From Paramecium sonneborni (taxonomy: Eukaryota; Ciliophora; Oligohymenophorea; Peniculida; Parameciidae): a stretch of DNA of 64,000 nt. Within the stretch, counting starts at the first letter, position 1, and every line of letters starts with the position of its first letter. Under the pieces are notes generated by a model. The model was given only the letters and a program-made list of their open reading frames with translations, was not told the DNA's origin and ran no database searches. Below, in pieces: positions 40,001 through 50,209 of the stretch. The stretch lies in assembly GCA_905182985.1 (NCBI GenBank), contig CAJJDN010000039.1:1-64000 (forward strand), written 5' to 3'. Position numbers and translations under genes: made by a program.

Positions 40001-40300
40001 ATAGCCTATTCCTTGTTAGAAAATGTTAATACGATAATACCAAATAACAAAATAATTGAATAATTGTTAGGTACTTTAATCATTAAAAGTAGAATTTAGT
40101 TCCAATAACCTATGAAAATCATATAAAATACAAAAATTGAGTTCATAAAATTATAGTATTCATATTTATGTAATTTAATTTTACCAATATAGAAAAATCT
40201 ATTTTAAAAGCAATTAACAATTCTAGATTTAACAATTTTAAAGTTTATTCTAATAATAAACACGATATTAATCTTATCAACAGACATATTTAAAATCTGA
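37029..40300 (+). CDS. B-box-like zinc finger plus TPR protein
   Basis: The N-terminus (from ATG 37029) carries a Cys/His cluster, FWCKQAYC...FCLVCQKEKKH...H, laid out like a B-box zinc finger. A helical linker of about 170 residues follows, then TPRs: SLWKIGDILRQQKSYEEAKD, YQDAIQLYDSVLKK, ALSIYSQDLDSLSGKG, EKALSIKSNHVDSLYGNG and EQALGINSQQVDSLYGKA. Introns of 22-28 nt interrupt it, most splitting a Gly codon at the same place in successive repeats, which points to exon-level repeat growth. The stop is TGA 40298. The assembly duplicates 37784-39010 as 39012-40213; removing one copy gives about 615 residues. The A-run at 37783-37786 must lose one A. A frame change near 38050 is explained by either a 14-bp tandem duplication or a 20-nt intron. 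Copy one also contains a 25-bp insertion (see separate entry). Confidence 0.85.
37784..40213. repeat. 1.2-kb direct duplication around a single N (copies differ by 25 bp)
   Basis: Bases 37784-39010 (1,227 bp) recur at 39012-40213 (1,202 bp) with N at 39011. The only difference I see is a 25-bp insertion in the first copy at 38117-38141. Both copies lie within one gene, and the duplication would make its protein nonsensical. This indicates unmerged overlapping contig ends carrying two versions of the locus. Confidence 0.9.
38117..38141 (+). mobile_element. TA-bounded 25-bp insertion, probable retained IES
   Basis: The first copy has 25 extra bases, beginning TATAATAA and ending CAATA, directly before a TA (38142-38143). 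The second copy has only that TA (39345-39346). Paramecium internal eliminated sequences are TA-bounded, often 26-28 bp, with end consensus TAYAGYNR. The left end (TATAATAA) and the inverted right end (TATATTGA) each match 7 of 8 positions, missing only the G. The insertion shifts the TPR reading frame, and the copy without it keeps the TPR motif open. It is one base shorter than the usual minimum. Confidence 0.75.
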
Positions 40301-41589
40301 TCGTTATCAAATTATAAATTAACTTTAGACATATTGATGATTTTACATCTGAAATTCTATTATATTTTAAATATTAATTTAAATGCCCAAAATCATGTCA
40401 TTAAAAATGCTGATACTCTTGAAAAATTATCTTTTCTATCATTTTATTCTATTCATATTAAGAAAATAATCTACAAATAAATAGGCAAATGTCAAAATAA
40501 CTTATTTCATCTTAATACAAAAATAGACTGAGTTATAATATAGAAATTTCCAATCATTTTCCTTAATATTTATTTAATTATTTATATATAACTACTTAGC
40601 TATGTTGATACATCTTTATCTTACAGGAAGATTTTATTTTATTCATTTTCTCAGAATTTCTGAAATAGTTTATTTCTTAGTTTAAATTATATTTAATTGA
40701 ATAAATCAAGTTTAAGTTCTTAAATATTTATATACAATCCAAAGGTTTAAAGTTGTATTAATAATTGCAAAAAAATTGAATATTTATTTATCTAAATTAG
40801 GTTAATTAATTTAATTTCATTATCCAATATCATCAATATTAATTAACTCAATCTTTTCAATTAACTCTTTTACTGAAATCTATGAAATTGAATTAATTTA
40901 TAGGCATTTGTCTATAATGATATAATTTTCAGATATATAATAAGATATAATATATTTGAATCACTGTAGTACCTGTTTCTTTTTTGATTATCATATCAAA
41001 AGTAATATTGCTATGTCTTCTTTATATTAAAAATATAAGCAAAAAATAAATTTCACAATATCAAAAAAGATATTTATAGATTGATTCATCTTTATAATTA
41101 CTAGGTATCTCATGTAACTTTGATCTTGATTCAATTGTTAATTAGTAAATATTAAGTAAAATATGCATTAACGTTATTTCTTCGCAATCTTCACTTGTAG
41201 TTTTATAAACTCAAGAAGATATAAATTTAAATAATAATGCAATATTTTTTTTTTTGGAGGACAAATAATTTAACATTAAGATATCAAAATATAATTTTGA
41301 TTTTTATAAAAAATTCCAAAGTTTAAATAAGAATAAGTATTTAAATTTTAAGATATCTTGAATTTCAGATTGTTTGTTTTCATAAAATTATCAGAAAGAT
41401 TAATTTCTCAACAATATTTTTTTTTCAGAATTCTAAAATCTGTAAATTTAATTGATTTATTAAAATTTAGTGGATATCTTTTTTGATTTTACAATCTTAA
41501 AAATAATACTCAATTTTTTAACAAATACTTTTTTAATTCTTTTTGGTTTAATTAGTAAGAAGTGTATTTTGACAAATATATTCAAACAT
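40301..41589. other. Mostly non-coding; one minus-strand open stretch
   Basis: On the minus strand a frame of about 105 codons is open from roughly 40975 to TGA near 40659 (for example RLSQLILMILDNEIKLINLI). An overlapping frame also reads naturally in its middle (SVKELIEKIELINIDDIG). Neither has a clear start or family. The rest of the stretch is AT-rich with no gene. Confidence 0.3.
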
Positions 41590-42324
41590 TAAATTTTGAC
41601 TTCATCCTATAAACAAGGTATTTCCATTAAGTTTAGCATACATTAAATTTATTAATTTTCATAACAATTATTTGACGCTTGAATACATCCATCAAATAAT
41701 TAATTTACTGCAAATAATTTTCCACAATATTATCAACACGATTAGATTGAATAATCTAGCTAAAGCCAAGATAATGGTAAATCAACACAATAAATTAAAC
41801 TTACTTTTAGAATGCAGCTTTTACTATGACAATAGGATTCAGTTTATTAATGAGATTTATAAGAATTATTGTCTGGAGATTAACGCAGTTCAATACAAAT
41901 TGAAGTATTAATATAATATCATCTATTGTGCATTGAGAATTAATAGATTTACACTTCAAATATGTTATAGTTGTTCTATTTGTTTAAATTATTAATCACT
42001 AACAAGAAAATGATGTATCAACGTCTTTGCATTATTCGTTTTGGTTATCCCAATCACAAGATCCTTCTGAGATGGTTAATTTACAAACTTATTCATCAAA
42101 ATATAAAGAACATTCTCCTTTTTCTTTTCACATCCTTCAGGATTGATATTATCTACTACAGGATTCCAATCTTCAAATTTTAATTTCGAATTAAAGGTAT
42201 AAACATTATATAAAATTATCTTTTCTAGCAGTTTTACATTATTTTTATATATATTCATAATAATAAAACAATGATTTCCTCTTGAATCAATAATATGATC
42301 TTTTACATCAGATACATTAATCAC
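41590..42324 (-). CDS. Unknown protein gene, two frame segments
   Basis: The minus-strand ATG at 42324-42322 opens MINVSDVKDHIIDSRGNHC and continues through KFEDWNPVVDNINPEGCEKK and KDLVIGITKTNNAKTLIHHF to TGA near 41956. A second frame then takes over (SINSQCTIDDIILILQFVLN ... NRVDNIVENYLQQINYLMDV) to TGA near 41604. A 28-nt GT...AG intron candidate lies near the change, but it does not restore the second frame exactly, so the join is unresolved. The first part uses few TAA/TAG codons. No family recognised. It lies in the same orientation as the ubiquitin-like/ADP-ribosyltransferase gene 2.8 kb away. Confidence 0.4.
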
Positions 42325-43920
42325 AAGTATAATCTATAGATCCAAATTGTTAAATATTAAATACACAATTTGGACTGATAACTTTACATGACTAACTATT
42401 AAAATAATGAGATAGTTTTAATTAATTAGAAATTTATTTAATTAATTTAATAAAATATATTTTTAAATTCATTTTGATATATTAGAATGTTTTTATTATT
42501 TAGATAAATTTTTTAAAATTGTACCATCTAATTAAATGCATTAATTTTTTAAGCAAATACATGACTTATTCTAACATTCTATCCTGCTTTAATTTTAGCA
42601 TCATTAAAAGTAGTTCTAATAACACAATTAATTCCATTTATTTTATAATGATGTTATCTCATTATATCATACATTCATTTAATTATGATCTAAATTCATA
42701 ATCAGTCGATATATCTTAATTGTGAAGATCTTTTAAATATTATTTGTAGCAATATTGTATTAAGTTTATTTATTATTTTATTTGTAAAAATCTCCAAAGA
42801 TTTGATACATTTCCTTCTTGTTACACATCAGTCTATTTGGTGCTACCTTGTCTCCAATTATTATGGGTTTTTATCTGGGAAATTATTGTCTCTTTGGAAT
42901 ATTAGCATCCCCTTTATCTTCTGAGCTATATAGCTGACTATATATTCTGTTGAGTATGTTGAGTGTTAATATTATAATCTGATAATACAAGCAATTTTAT
43001 CACAAAATTCATCATTTAATTAGGCAAAGATATAAAAATGATTCAAATGTAAAATTAACATTTCAACCTATTCAATTATCTTAAAAATATAAATTCATGG
43101 ATATAAAAGTACTTTCGGTTAAATATTGATTCCAATAATATTAAGCTTAAGAAAATGTTTTATTTATAGTAGTGTAGCTTGTTAGAACTTTTATGCAATT
43201 AATAAAAATTGCAATACAACACATCTAAAATGAATTTGTGCATAATTATTTAATCCTGCTTTTTGATTAAAGATATCACTTAATAATCATTATGATCTTA
43301 TTAAGAAGTAGTCATAAAAAATAGGCATTTGCATTTTTCATTTAAGCCAAAAGTAGAAATTCAAAAGGTTAATGTTTTTCGATTTAGTTTATATATAAAA
43401 TTAAATAAATTAAATATAAATTATAACAAAAACAAATTTATAATAACAAATCTTTTTTCTTTAACAATAAGAATTCATCTTATATGTATTGAACTTCATG
43501 ATTCTCTGTTTTTTCAGAATCATGACGTCATTAAAATAATTTTATAAAGTACATAAGAAATGAAATACATAAAATAAAAATAATATTTTAAAGTTTAAGA
43601 ATTATAGATTAACAAGTATTAACTTAAGCCTTATTACAAATAATTCTTTTGTTGATAAGGGTTTAGAAATAATAGAAACTATATCATCTTTGTTAAATTA
43701 GCAGATAAAAATATCTAGATTAGATCTTATTCTTTTTTTAGGTTTTACATTATGATTTTAAATATGGGGGTAAACTAGAGGCATGAAGAACATGATTGGA
43801 TAATTATTAATTTTTGGAATTCTCTCTTATCTATAGATGATTGAAACATCTGGAGAAAAGTAAATAATCTAAATTTTATAAGATTGACTCTGGATTTGTA
43901 GGTATAGAGACAATGATACA
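42325..43920. other. No gene recognised
   Basis: AT-rich stretch. Short open frames exist on the plus strand (for example 43329-43547 and 42519-42701) but lack the Gln-as-TAA pattern and show no domain. I regard them as chance. Confidence 0.4.
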
Positions 43921-44169
43921 TAAAAGAGTATAAAGAGGAGCGTTAAAAAATATTATAATATTAAGTAGGTAAGGTTATAATAATCTAGATACTAATAATA
44001 TTGGAAAGATTTCAAATTATGGGGTACTTAGATTAATAGAGATACTCCATAATTTAATAAATTATCTTATAAACTTAAAAGGATGATAGAGAAAAACGTT
44101 AGAGAACTAAAATGCATGACCAACCAGATCTAACAAAAGTTTGTGCAGAACATATTGATAGAGATATGA
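43921..44169 (+). pseudogene. Unknown gene remnant (WKDFKLWG-type)
   Basis: A plus-strand frame reads YIKEYKRSVKKYY, then RYQQYWKDFKLWGTQINRD and TPQFNKLSYKLKRMIEKNV to TGA 44167. It is basic, aromatic and clearly non-random. An in-frame TGA lies upstream at about 43914, and related-looking sequence precedes it. An overlapping frame (KDDREKRQRTKMHDQPDLTK) is open further downstream to about 44284. No ATG was assigned. Family not recognised. Confidence 0.35.
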
Positions 44170-44826
44170 AAGATGTGTCTAATAAGATTAGTTTGATCAT
44201 AAATAGATTGGAGAGTTTTCAAAACCAGGAAAAAGAAGGAAAGAGAACTAAACTCATTTTTAAGTTTTCAATTAACAATTAATTATGAAAGTAGTAATCT
44301 AAAATTTTTAAATTATTCCAGTTATAATTCGTTTTGAAGACAATCTATTGATGATTTTTATTATATATTTATTTCTTAAAGCATTAAGACATGCTCCTCT
44401 TAATTAAAATCAATTAATGAAAGGAAAATATACAAAAATAAATTCTTCAGAATTGAAAATTTATCTAAATCAATTATAAAATTGAAACATTGTAGTTTTA
44501 AAGTATTGTTTTTGCTTTTTATAATCCATTCAAACATTTAAAAAAGAAACCATGAAACTCTTTAATGAATCAAAGTTTGTAGTTCATTAGAACAATATCC
44601 TTTAAAAATTTACGGAATAGCTTTAAATTCTCTACATAATTATTTTATTTTATTATAAATTTTATTTGAAAAGTCAAAAACATTCAGACCGAATTAATCT
44701 TTATTTAATATTAAAATTTAATTGTTGGTTTAGATTATTTCATAATAACTATTTCAAAAATACTTATTAACATCTTGTAAATCTGATAGTTCAACTAAAG
44801 AATTAAACATAATTAAAGGTTATACT

Positions 44827-45027
44827 ATGGAAAATTATTTGAAATTTAGTAAAGAACAAGTACAATTCTATATTCAAAAAATAAATCATTTTGAAAGAAA
44901 TTATTTAATTCTTTTATTTATTGAAGTTTATATAATAATCACCATTTATTTTCTTATAGCAATATATTTATGTTCAATGTGTATATCATTTTTTTTATGG
45001 GTCGCAAGTTATCTTTCTTTTGTGTAA
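44827..45027 (+). other. Possible small membrane ORF
   Basis: ATG 44827 (MENYLKFSKEQVQFYIQKI) leads into two adjacent hydrophobic segments (LILLFIEVYIIITIYFLIAI and CISFFLWVASYLSF). Under the ciliate code the frame does not end at the TAA and runs into the antisense of the neighbouring gene's 3' end. It may be a chance frame or a small two-helix membrane protein with an unrecognised intron. Confidence 0.25.
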
Positions 45028-45096
45028 GTCTGCTTAATTTACCTAAATTACCAAAATAATAATAATTTATTATTTTTGTATATTTTATTTATTTAA

Positions 45097-47792
45097 TCAT
45101 TCAAATTTGAGAAACTTAAACAAAACTTGTACATCGTTTGTAATTTCGAAATTTCCTTAAAATTTTAGTTTGTTAAGCTCTTCCTTAACTCTTTAGAAAT
45201 CATCAGAAAAAATTAGACTCTAATTTTTGTATTTCATTTATTAATATAAATGACATAATAATTCAATACCTGCATTATAGTTCATCTTACCCTCTTCTAT
45301 TCTTGCAAGGTTACTTACTACTCTAAACTAAGATGATGTTAAATATATCATCCATCTATATTTTTTGATAATGCGAATTGCATCTTTTGTTGTAGTACAG
45401 AATATAACAGAAATTTTACTATTTAAAATTTCTAAGTCTTCCGCAAATTTATAATTTTTTTGAGGATTATCATCAACCCATAATAACACCTAGTATGATC
45501 TAGGTAAAGGTAATTCTGTCATTGTTACAAAAATAGGTTTATTTAGATTATCTTGAACTTCATTAATAACAAAAGCAGAAAAGGGATACATTATTAATTC
45601 TTATTCTCTTTCAAAAATTGAAATATTTTCTATGTTTTTGGCACTAATAAAATCAACTTAAAAAATCATTCCTTTATTATTACTGAAATTTTCAGCAATT
45701 TAATAATTTAATGAAATACTACTAACTCCACTCCATTATATAGTCTTTCCTTTTTAATATTCTTAAGTATTTTAATAATTCTTAATTCCACGATATGCAA
45801 CTCCTCTGTAAAATTACATATATCGAAGTCCTTCCATTAAACATTTTAAATATTTCTTCCAATTTTGATAATCTGATGTTCTTAAATCATTATTTAACTC
45901 TCTATATATTAAATTGCTTGTATTTAATCTAAGTGCTATAATACAATGAAGAGGGATTTTTTAATAATATTATTTCCTTTATTAATTTGCATTTATTTCT
46001 TCCAAACTTTCCTATATAAATTCATTAATTTCAGAATTACACAACCATTACAAAGAATCTTTAAGTTAAGATATATTTTCAACTTATTGATCATTTATCT
46101 CTAAAGTGAATTTTATTGCAATTCCTCCAAATTATTATTGATCAATTAAGATAATACTTTAAGCATCTAATTCTTAGATATCATAATCTAAACTTGAAGA
46201 ATTTATAACTGCTCCATCACACAATATTAAAGATCTTTCAATATCTTCTTTAGATTCAAAAGTTCCTAATAATTATCTTATATTTATTTTTTGATTCTTT
46301 TTAATATTTAATTTATAGTTTAACTTCTTTGATGTTATTGAAATAATTTTATCATCACAAAAGCCATCTATTTATTGAATTCCCTTTTTGATTAATTTTA
46401 TTTTAAAAATATTTTCAAAATTATTATTTTGATAAATTTCTTATTGATCTCCTTCAGATTATTTTATGACTTTTAATATCAATGGGTCATCCTCACCACC
46501 TTTTCCATTAAATTGTACATGATAATCTTCTAATGAAAATTTATCTTTCATTAATATTCCTTTATAATATAACTATAAATTTTAAACAGGTATTTTTAAC
46601 AATTGGTTAAAAGCATCTTTTATTTCTGAAATTAAACAAGATATTTCTATTTCCATTTATACTATTTAGCCATTAATTTCAACTTATAAAATATTCATAT
46701 TGTGAACAAAAAAGTCAAAAGCAATAAAATTATTTGGATATTTGGTTGTAATGTTATAAACAGTCTCAGCTTCTTTTATAAAATTAATTTAAACAATATT
46801 AACAAACTTTCCATTTGAATCAAATAGAAGATCATTAATACTTAACTTTTCAATAGATAAATTTGGATGTGGTTAAAATGCTTTCCATCCATTTTAAGTG
46901 TAAACAGGGTGATTTGGAGTACAAACAATTCTACCATTCTGAGTAATAATCTCTATTAATAATTATTTTTCAGTTGATGTTTGCTTTACCACAACAATTG
47001 ACTATTTGAATTATTATTATTCAAAATCATAACATTAAACAATATCACCTACTTCAATATCTTTTATTATTTTAGTTGTTCCATTAAAAAGTTTTATTGG
47101 TGCATTACCAGGAAAACAACCACCTAATCGTCTGATTTAAACATCCAATCGACTGTTATTTTTTATGTTATATTCATATAGCAAGCTTTCATCTTTTAAC
47201 ATTTTCCCTTCAAAAATTACATCTACCATAAAATCTCTACACCTTTTATCTACCAATAAATAATCAAATAATTATTCCATAACCTCACTAACTTTCATTG
47301 AGCTATGAACATAACTATCATACTATCTCTTTAGAAGATAATCATGTATATGAATTGTTATATAAAATTATTCATTAGAGATTTTAGGATAAAATTTAAT
47401 GAATTAAAAGACTGAATTGCTAGAAATATCATAATGGTTGAATCTCATATTATAGTCTACTAACCATCCATTAGTCATCATTTACACATTATGGAAATCT
47501 ATATATAAGAAATATTTTGAGCATATTGTTTTAATGAATTCTATAATGATTTATGACATGTCTATAATTTCTGCTTTTAATTCTTAAATTCCAAATTGTT
47601 TCAGATCAACAAATATTAAAATATTTGTATCTCTCTATACAAATTTATTACGTTTATTAGTATTTTCATCGTCTAGAAAATCAATTTCATCAACCAGAGG
47701 AGGTAAATCTTCAACCTTTTTCCATTTATTAAAAGAAGCAAACTTACTAGAGTTTCAATATTCTTTGTTTTAATTGATTAAATTTATTTCAT
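45097..47792 (-). CDS. BUBL-type polyprotein: ubiquitin-like, Hint, ubiquitin-like x2, ADP-ribosyltransferase, receiver-like
   Basis: About 898 residues, no introns. Residues about 1-140 are an unassigned domain. Ubiquitin-like domain 1 ends RRLGG (225), directly followed by Cys226. Residues 226-365 form an intein-like Hint domain: C1, KIIKDIEVGDIVQCYD (block A), CTPNHPVY with the block-B TxxH at 292-295, and FFVHN at the end. Ubiquitin-like domain 2 runs 366-446 (LQLYYKGILMKDKFSL). Domain 3 runs about 460-557 and again ends in GG. Next is an arginine-type ADP-ribosyltransferase fold: FYRGV with Arg663, SIS at 692-694 and the catalytic E730-Q-E732. The C-terminus (about 770-898) begins VLLWVDDNPQKN, like a response-regulator receiver. 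Hint domains cut or splice at their ends, so the Gly-Gly tails could be released or joined as conjugatable modifiers. The start ATG needs one A added in the run 47753-47755; the frame then holds to TGA 45099-45097. Confidence 0.9.
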
Positions 47793-50209
47793 GTTTAATA
47801 TAAAAATGCGTGCAAGATTTCTCCAAATACCACAATTATATAAAATATATTTGAGACTATTAAATAATTGAATATATAAAATGCATAAATTAAAAGATTC
47901 AATATAAATGACTATCTGAAAGATGATATTTAATTCAAATAGCTTTAAAAAATTTTAACTGAAAATAGAGAACAATATTCAATTAAATTTATTAAAAAAA
48001 AAAAGGAAAACTAGGGTTGGATTGATAAAATCTATTTTTGCATAAAGATTCAAAAATATCATATTAATATTATTTGAAAATAGTGTAAAACAGTCTTGAA
48101 CTTAATATATTTAGATCAACTTAAGTTTATTAAATGCTGATATAAATAATAATAATGACTTTCTTATTTGAAATAATTAAAAAAATTCTTTTAAACAATT
48201 TTTCAATTTTGCAGATTCCAGTAGAGAATGAATAAACGATTGTGTAAGAAAGGATGATGATACTTATAAATATTTTTAATTATCTCTAATATTTTGGATA
48301 TAGACTATGAGAATAAATTTTTATTTCTTCTTTACTTTTAACAATTTCAGCTGAATTTCATTAAGAATTTTATTATTTAATTAATTTTTAGTTATCAAAC
48401 TGGTTCAAGTGAAACTGACCATTTAAATTCTATTGGGTTTGTTTAATATGAATAATTAATTTTAGTGGAATTTTAATATTATAAATATAATCTCAAAATT
48501 GAATTTTTAATATTATAAATTATAATTATTATAACTTTATTTTACCAATTAAGGAGAAGAATGCCTTTTTATAATTATTTACAAATTTCATATTGTTTCT
48601 ACAGAATCTTTTTATTCATGTGTTTCGTCCATTGGTTCAGGAATTGTATTTTATTTGCACCTCAGTCAAATAAAATTATACAGGTCTAGAGTATGATTTA
48701 TATTTTTCTCAAATAAATGTCCCTAATCAATTTTAATTAAATCTTTTTTATTTCACATTTTCTTACTTTAATCCTTTGATATCAAACTGAATTTCAATTA
48801 AGATATTCTATTCCATGAATTTTGATATCTTATAAATCTACACAAATAGACTAATAATTAAAATTGTTAAATAATTGATATTGTTATTACTTTCTCTCTA
48901 ATTTTAGATTCCTTTAAAATTAAGAAATTTTTTTAATCATTAAGAGGGTAATTATTTAATTGTAAGTGAAGAAGATATTTATTATTTTACCTTTTTATAC
49001 TGTAGATAAAAATAAGTCCACCTTTTCCTCAATATCTTCATTGTTTTAATTGAATTATTATTTCGATATTTACGTACACTTATCATAAAAATTAAAAAAT
49101 TCATATTAAGCATTTCATTTAAAATTATTTAAATTATATCTTTAATACATAATGAATTTCAATAATGAAAAAATTAGGATTAAGATGTTGTGCTTTATAT
49201 ACCCAATAACCCTCTTCTTTATATTAACCTAGTATTCTGATTTTTTATTTAATTAATTAAAAATATTTTACTTTCTTAGCTAAACATCTTGATACTTCAA
49301 ATTAAAATATAACCCAGAAATATCTTCTAAAATTATTAATTGATATATAATATTTATTTGATCTATTTTTGAGATTTCATTCGCAAACATGATTGCTTCA
49401 TAGTATCAATGAAAAAAATATTTAGAAAAAATTATTTTATTTATAAGATATTAAATTTACTTATTAATACAAATATTATTTAAACTTACATTAAATATTC
49501 CGTTATTAACTTATTTTCTATTAAGATTTGATTTACAAAAATAAAAGATATTTAATCAAGTTTTCTGCCCAAATAATTTTTATTGTACTTTATTAAAAAA
49601 TTATTTTCATTACTTTTAATTGTTTTAAATTAAAACTATTTCACTTTATGGAGTTAATTAATACAATAATTTATATCCGATTGTAAATTTATGTTCTTAG
49701 TTCAAAAATTCAAACTTAATTGCTCAATATTATTGCTTCCTAAAATAACTATCGTAACTATAAATAATCCTTATCAGAATTATAATATTTAATTAATAGA
49801 ACTAAATTAATTATTAAAACCTTTTAATATAATTCTTCTTGTTTAGTGTAAAAACAAAATCTTATCAATTATCTGGAACTTCTAGACTTTTTAATTAATA
49901 TTATTAATATTTCAACAATCGAAAAAATAATAAACAAAAATTTATTATTTATTTAAATTATAAACCATCATAAAAAAATATTTTCTATTTATTTTAGTGT
50001 ATTAAAGGTGGCCGTATTTTATAAATTATCAATAAATTAAATGTATAGAAAAACTCATGTCTAATATACTCTTTCAATCAAATTTTGAATTTTAATTCAT
50101 TCTTATTAATCAAATAATATCAAATTTTAAGTTTATTTCTATTATTAGTAATAGAGTTTTAGAAGTAAATAAAATTAAATCAAATGCAGAAATCAATAAT
50201 ATATATTAA
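47793..50209. other. Long AT-rich stretch, no gene supported
   Basis: No gene was found. The one piece with some character is ESFYSCVSSIGSGIVFYLHL on the plus strand near 48610-48670, which stops soon after. TGA is frequent on both strands. At 2.4 kb it is long for a Paramecium intergenic region and may contain a fully eroded gene. Confidence 0.4.

Noticed and set aside
38500..40200. Tandem gene duplication of the TPR gene
   Set aside because: The copies are separated by a single N and differ only by the TA-bounded insertion. Unmerged contig overlap explains this better than a gene duplication.
44090..44284. Overlapping frame KDDREKRQRTKMHDQPDLTK as a separate gene
   Set aside because: It overlaps a better supported frame on the same strand (WKDFKLWG-type), so at most one is real. 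Its start would lie inside that frame.
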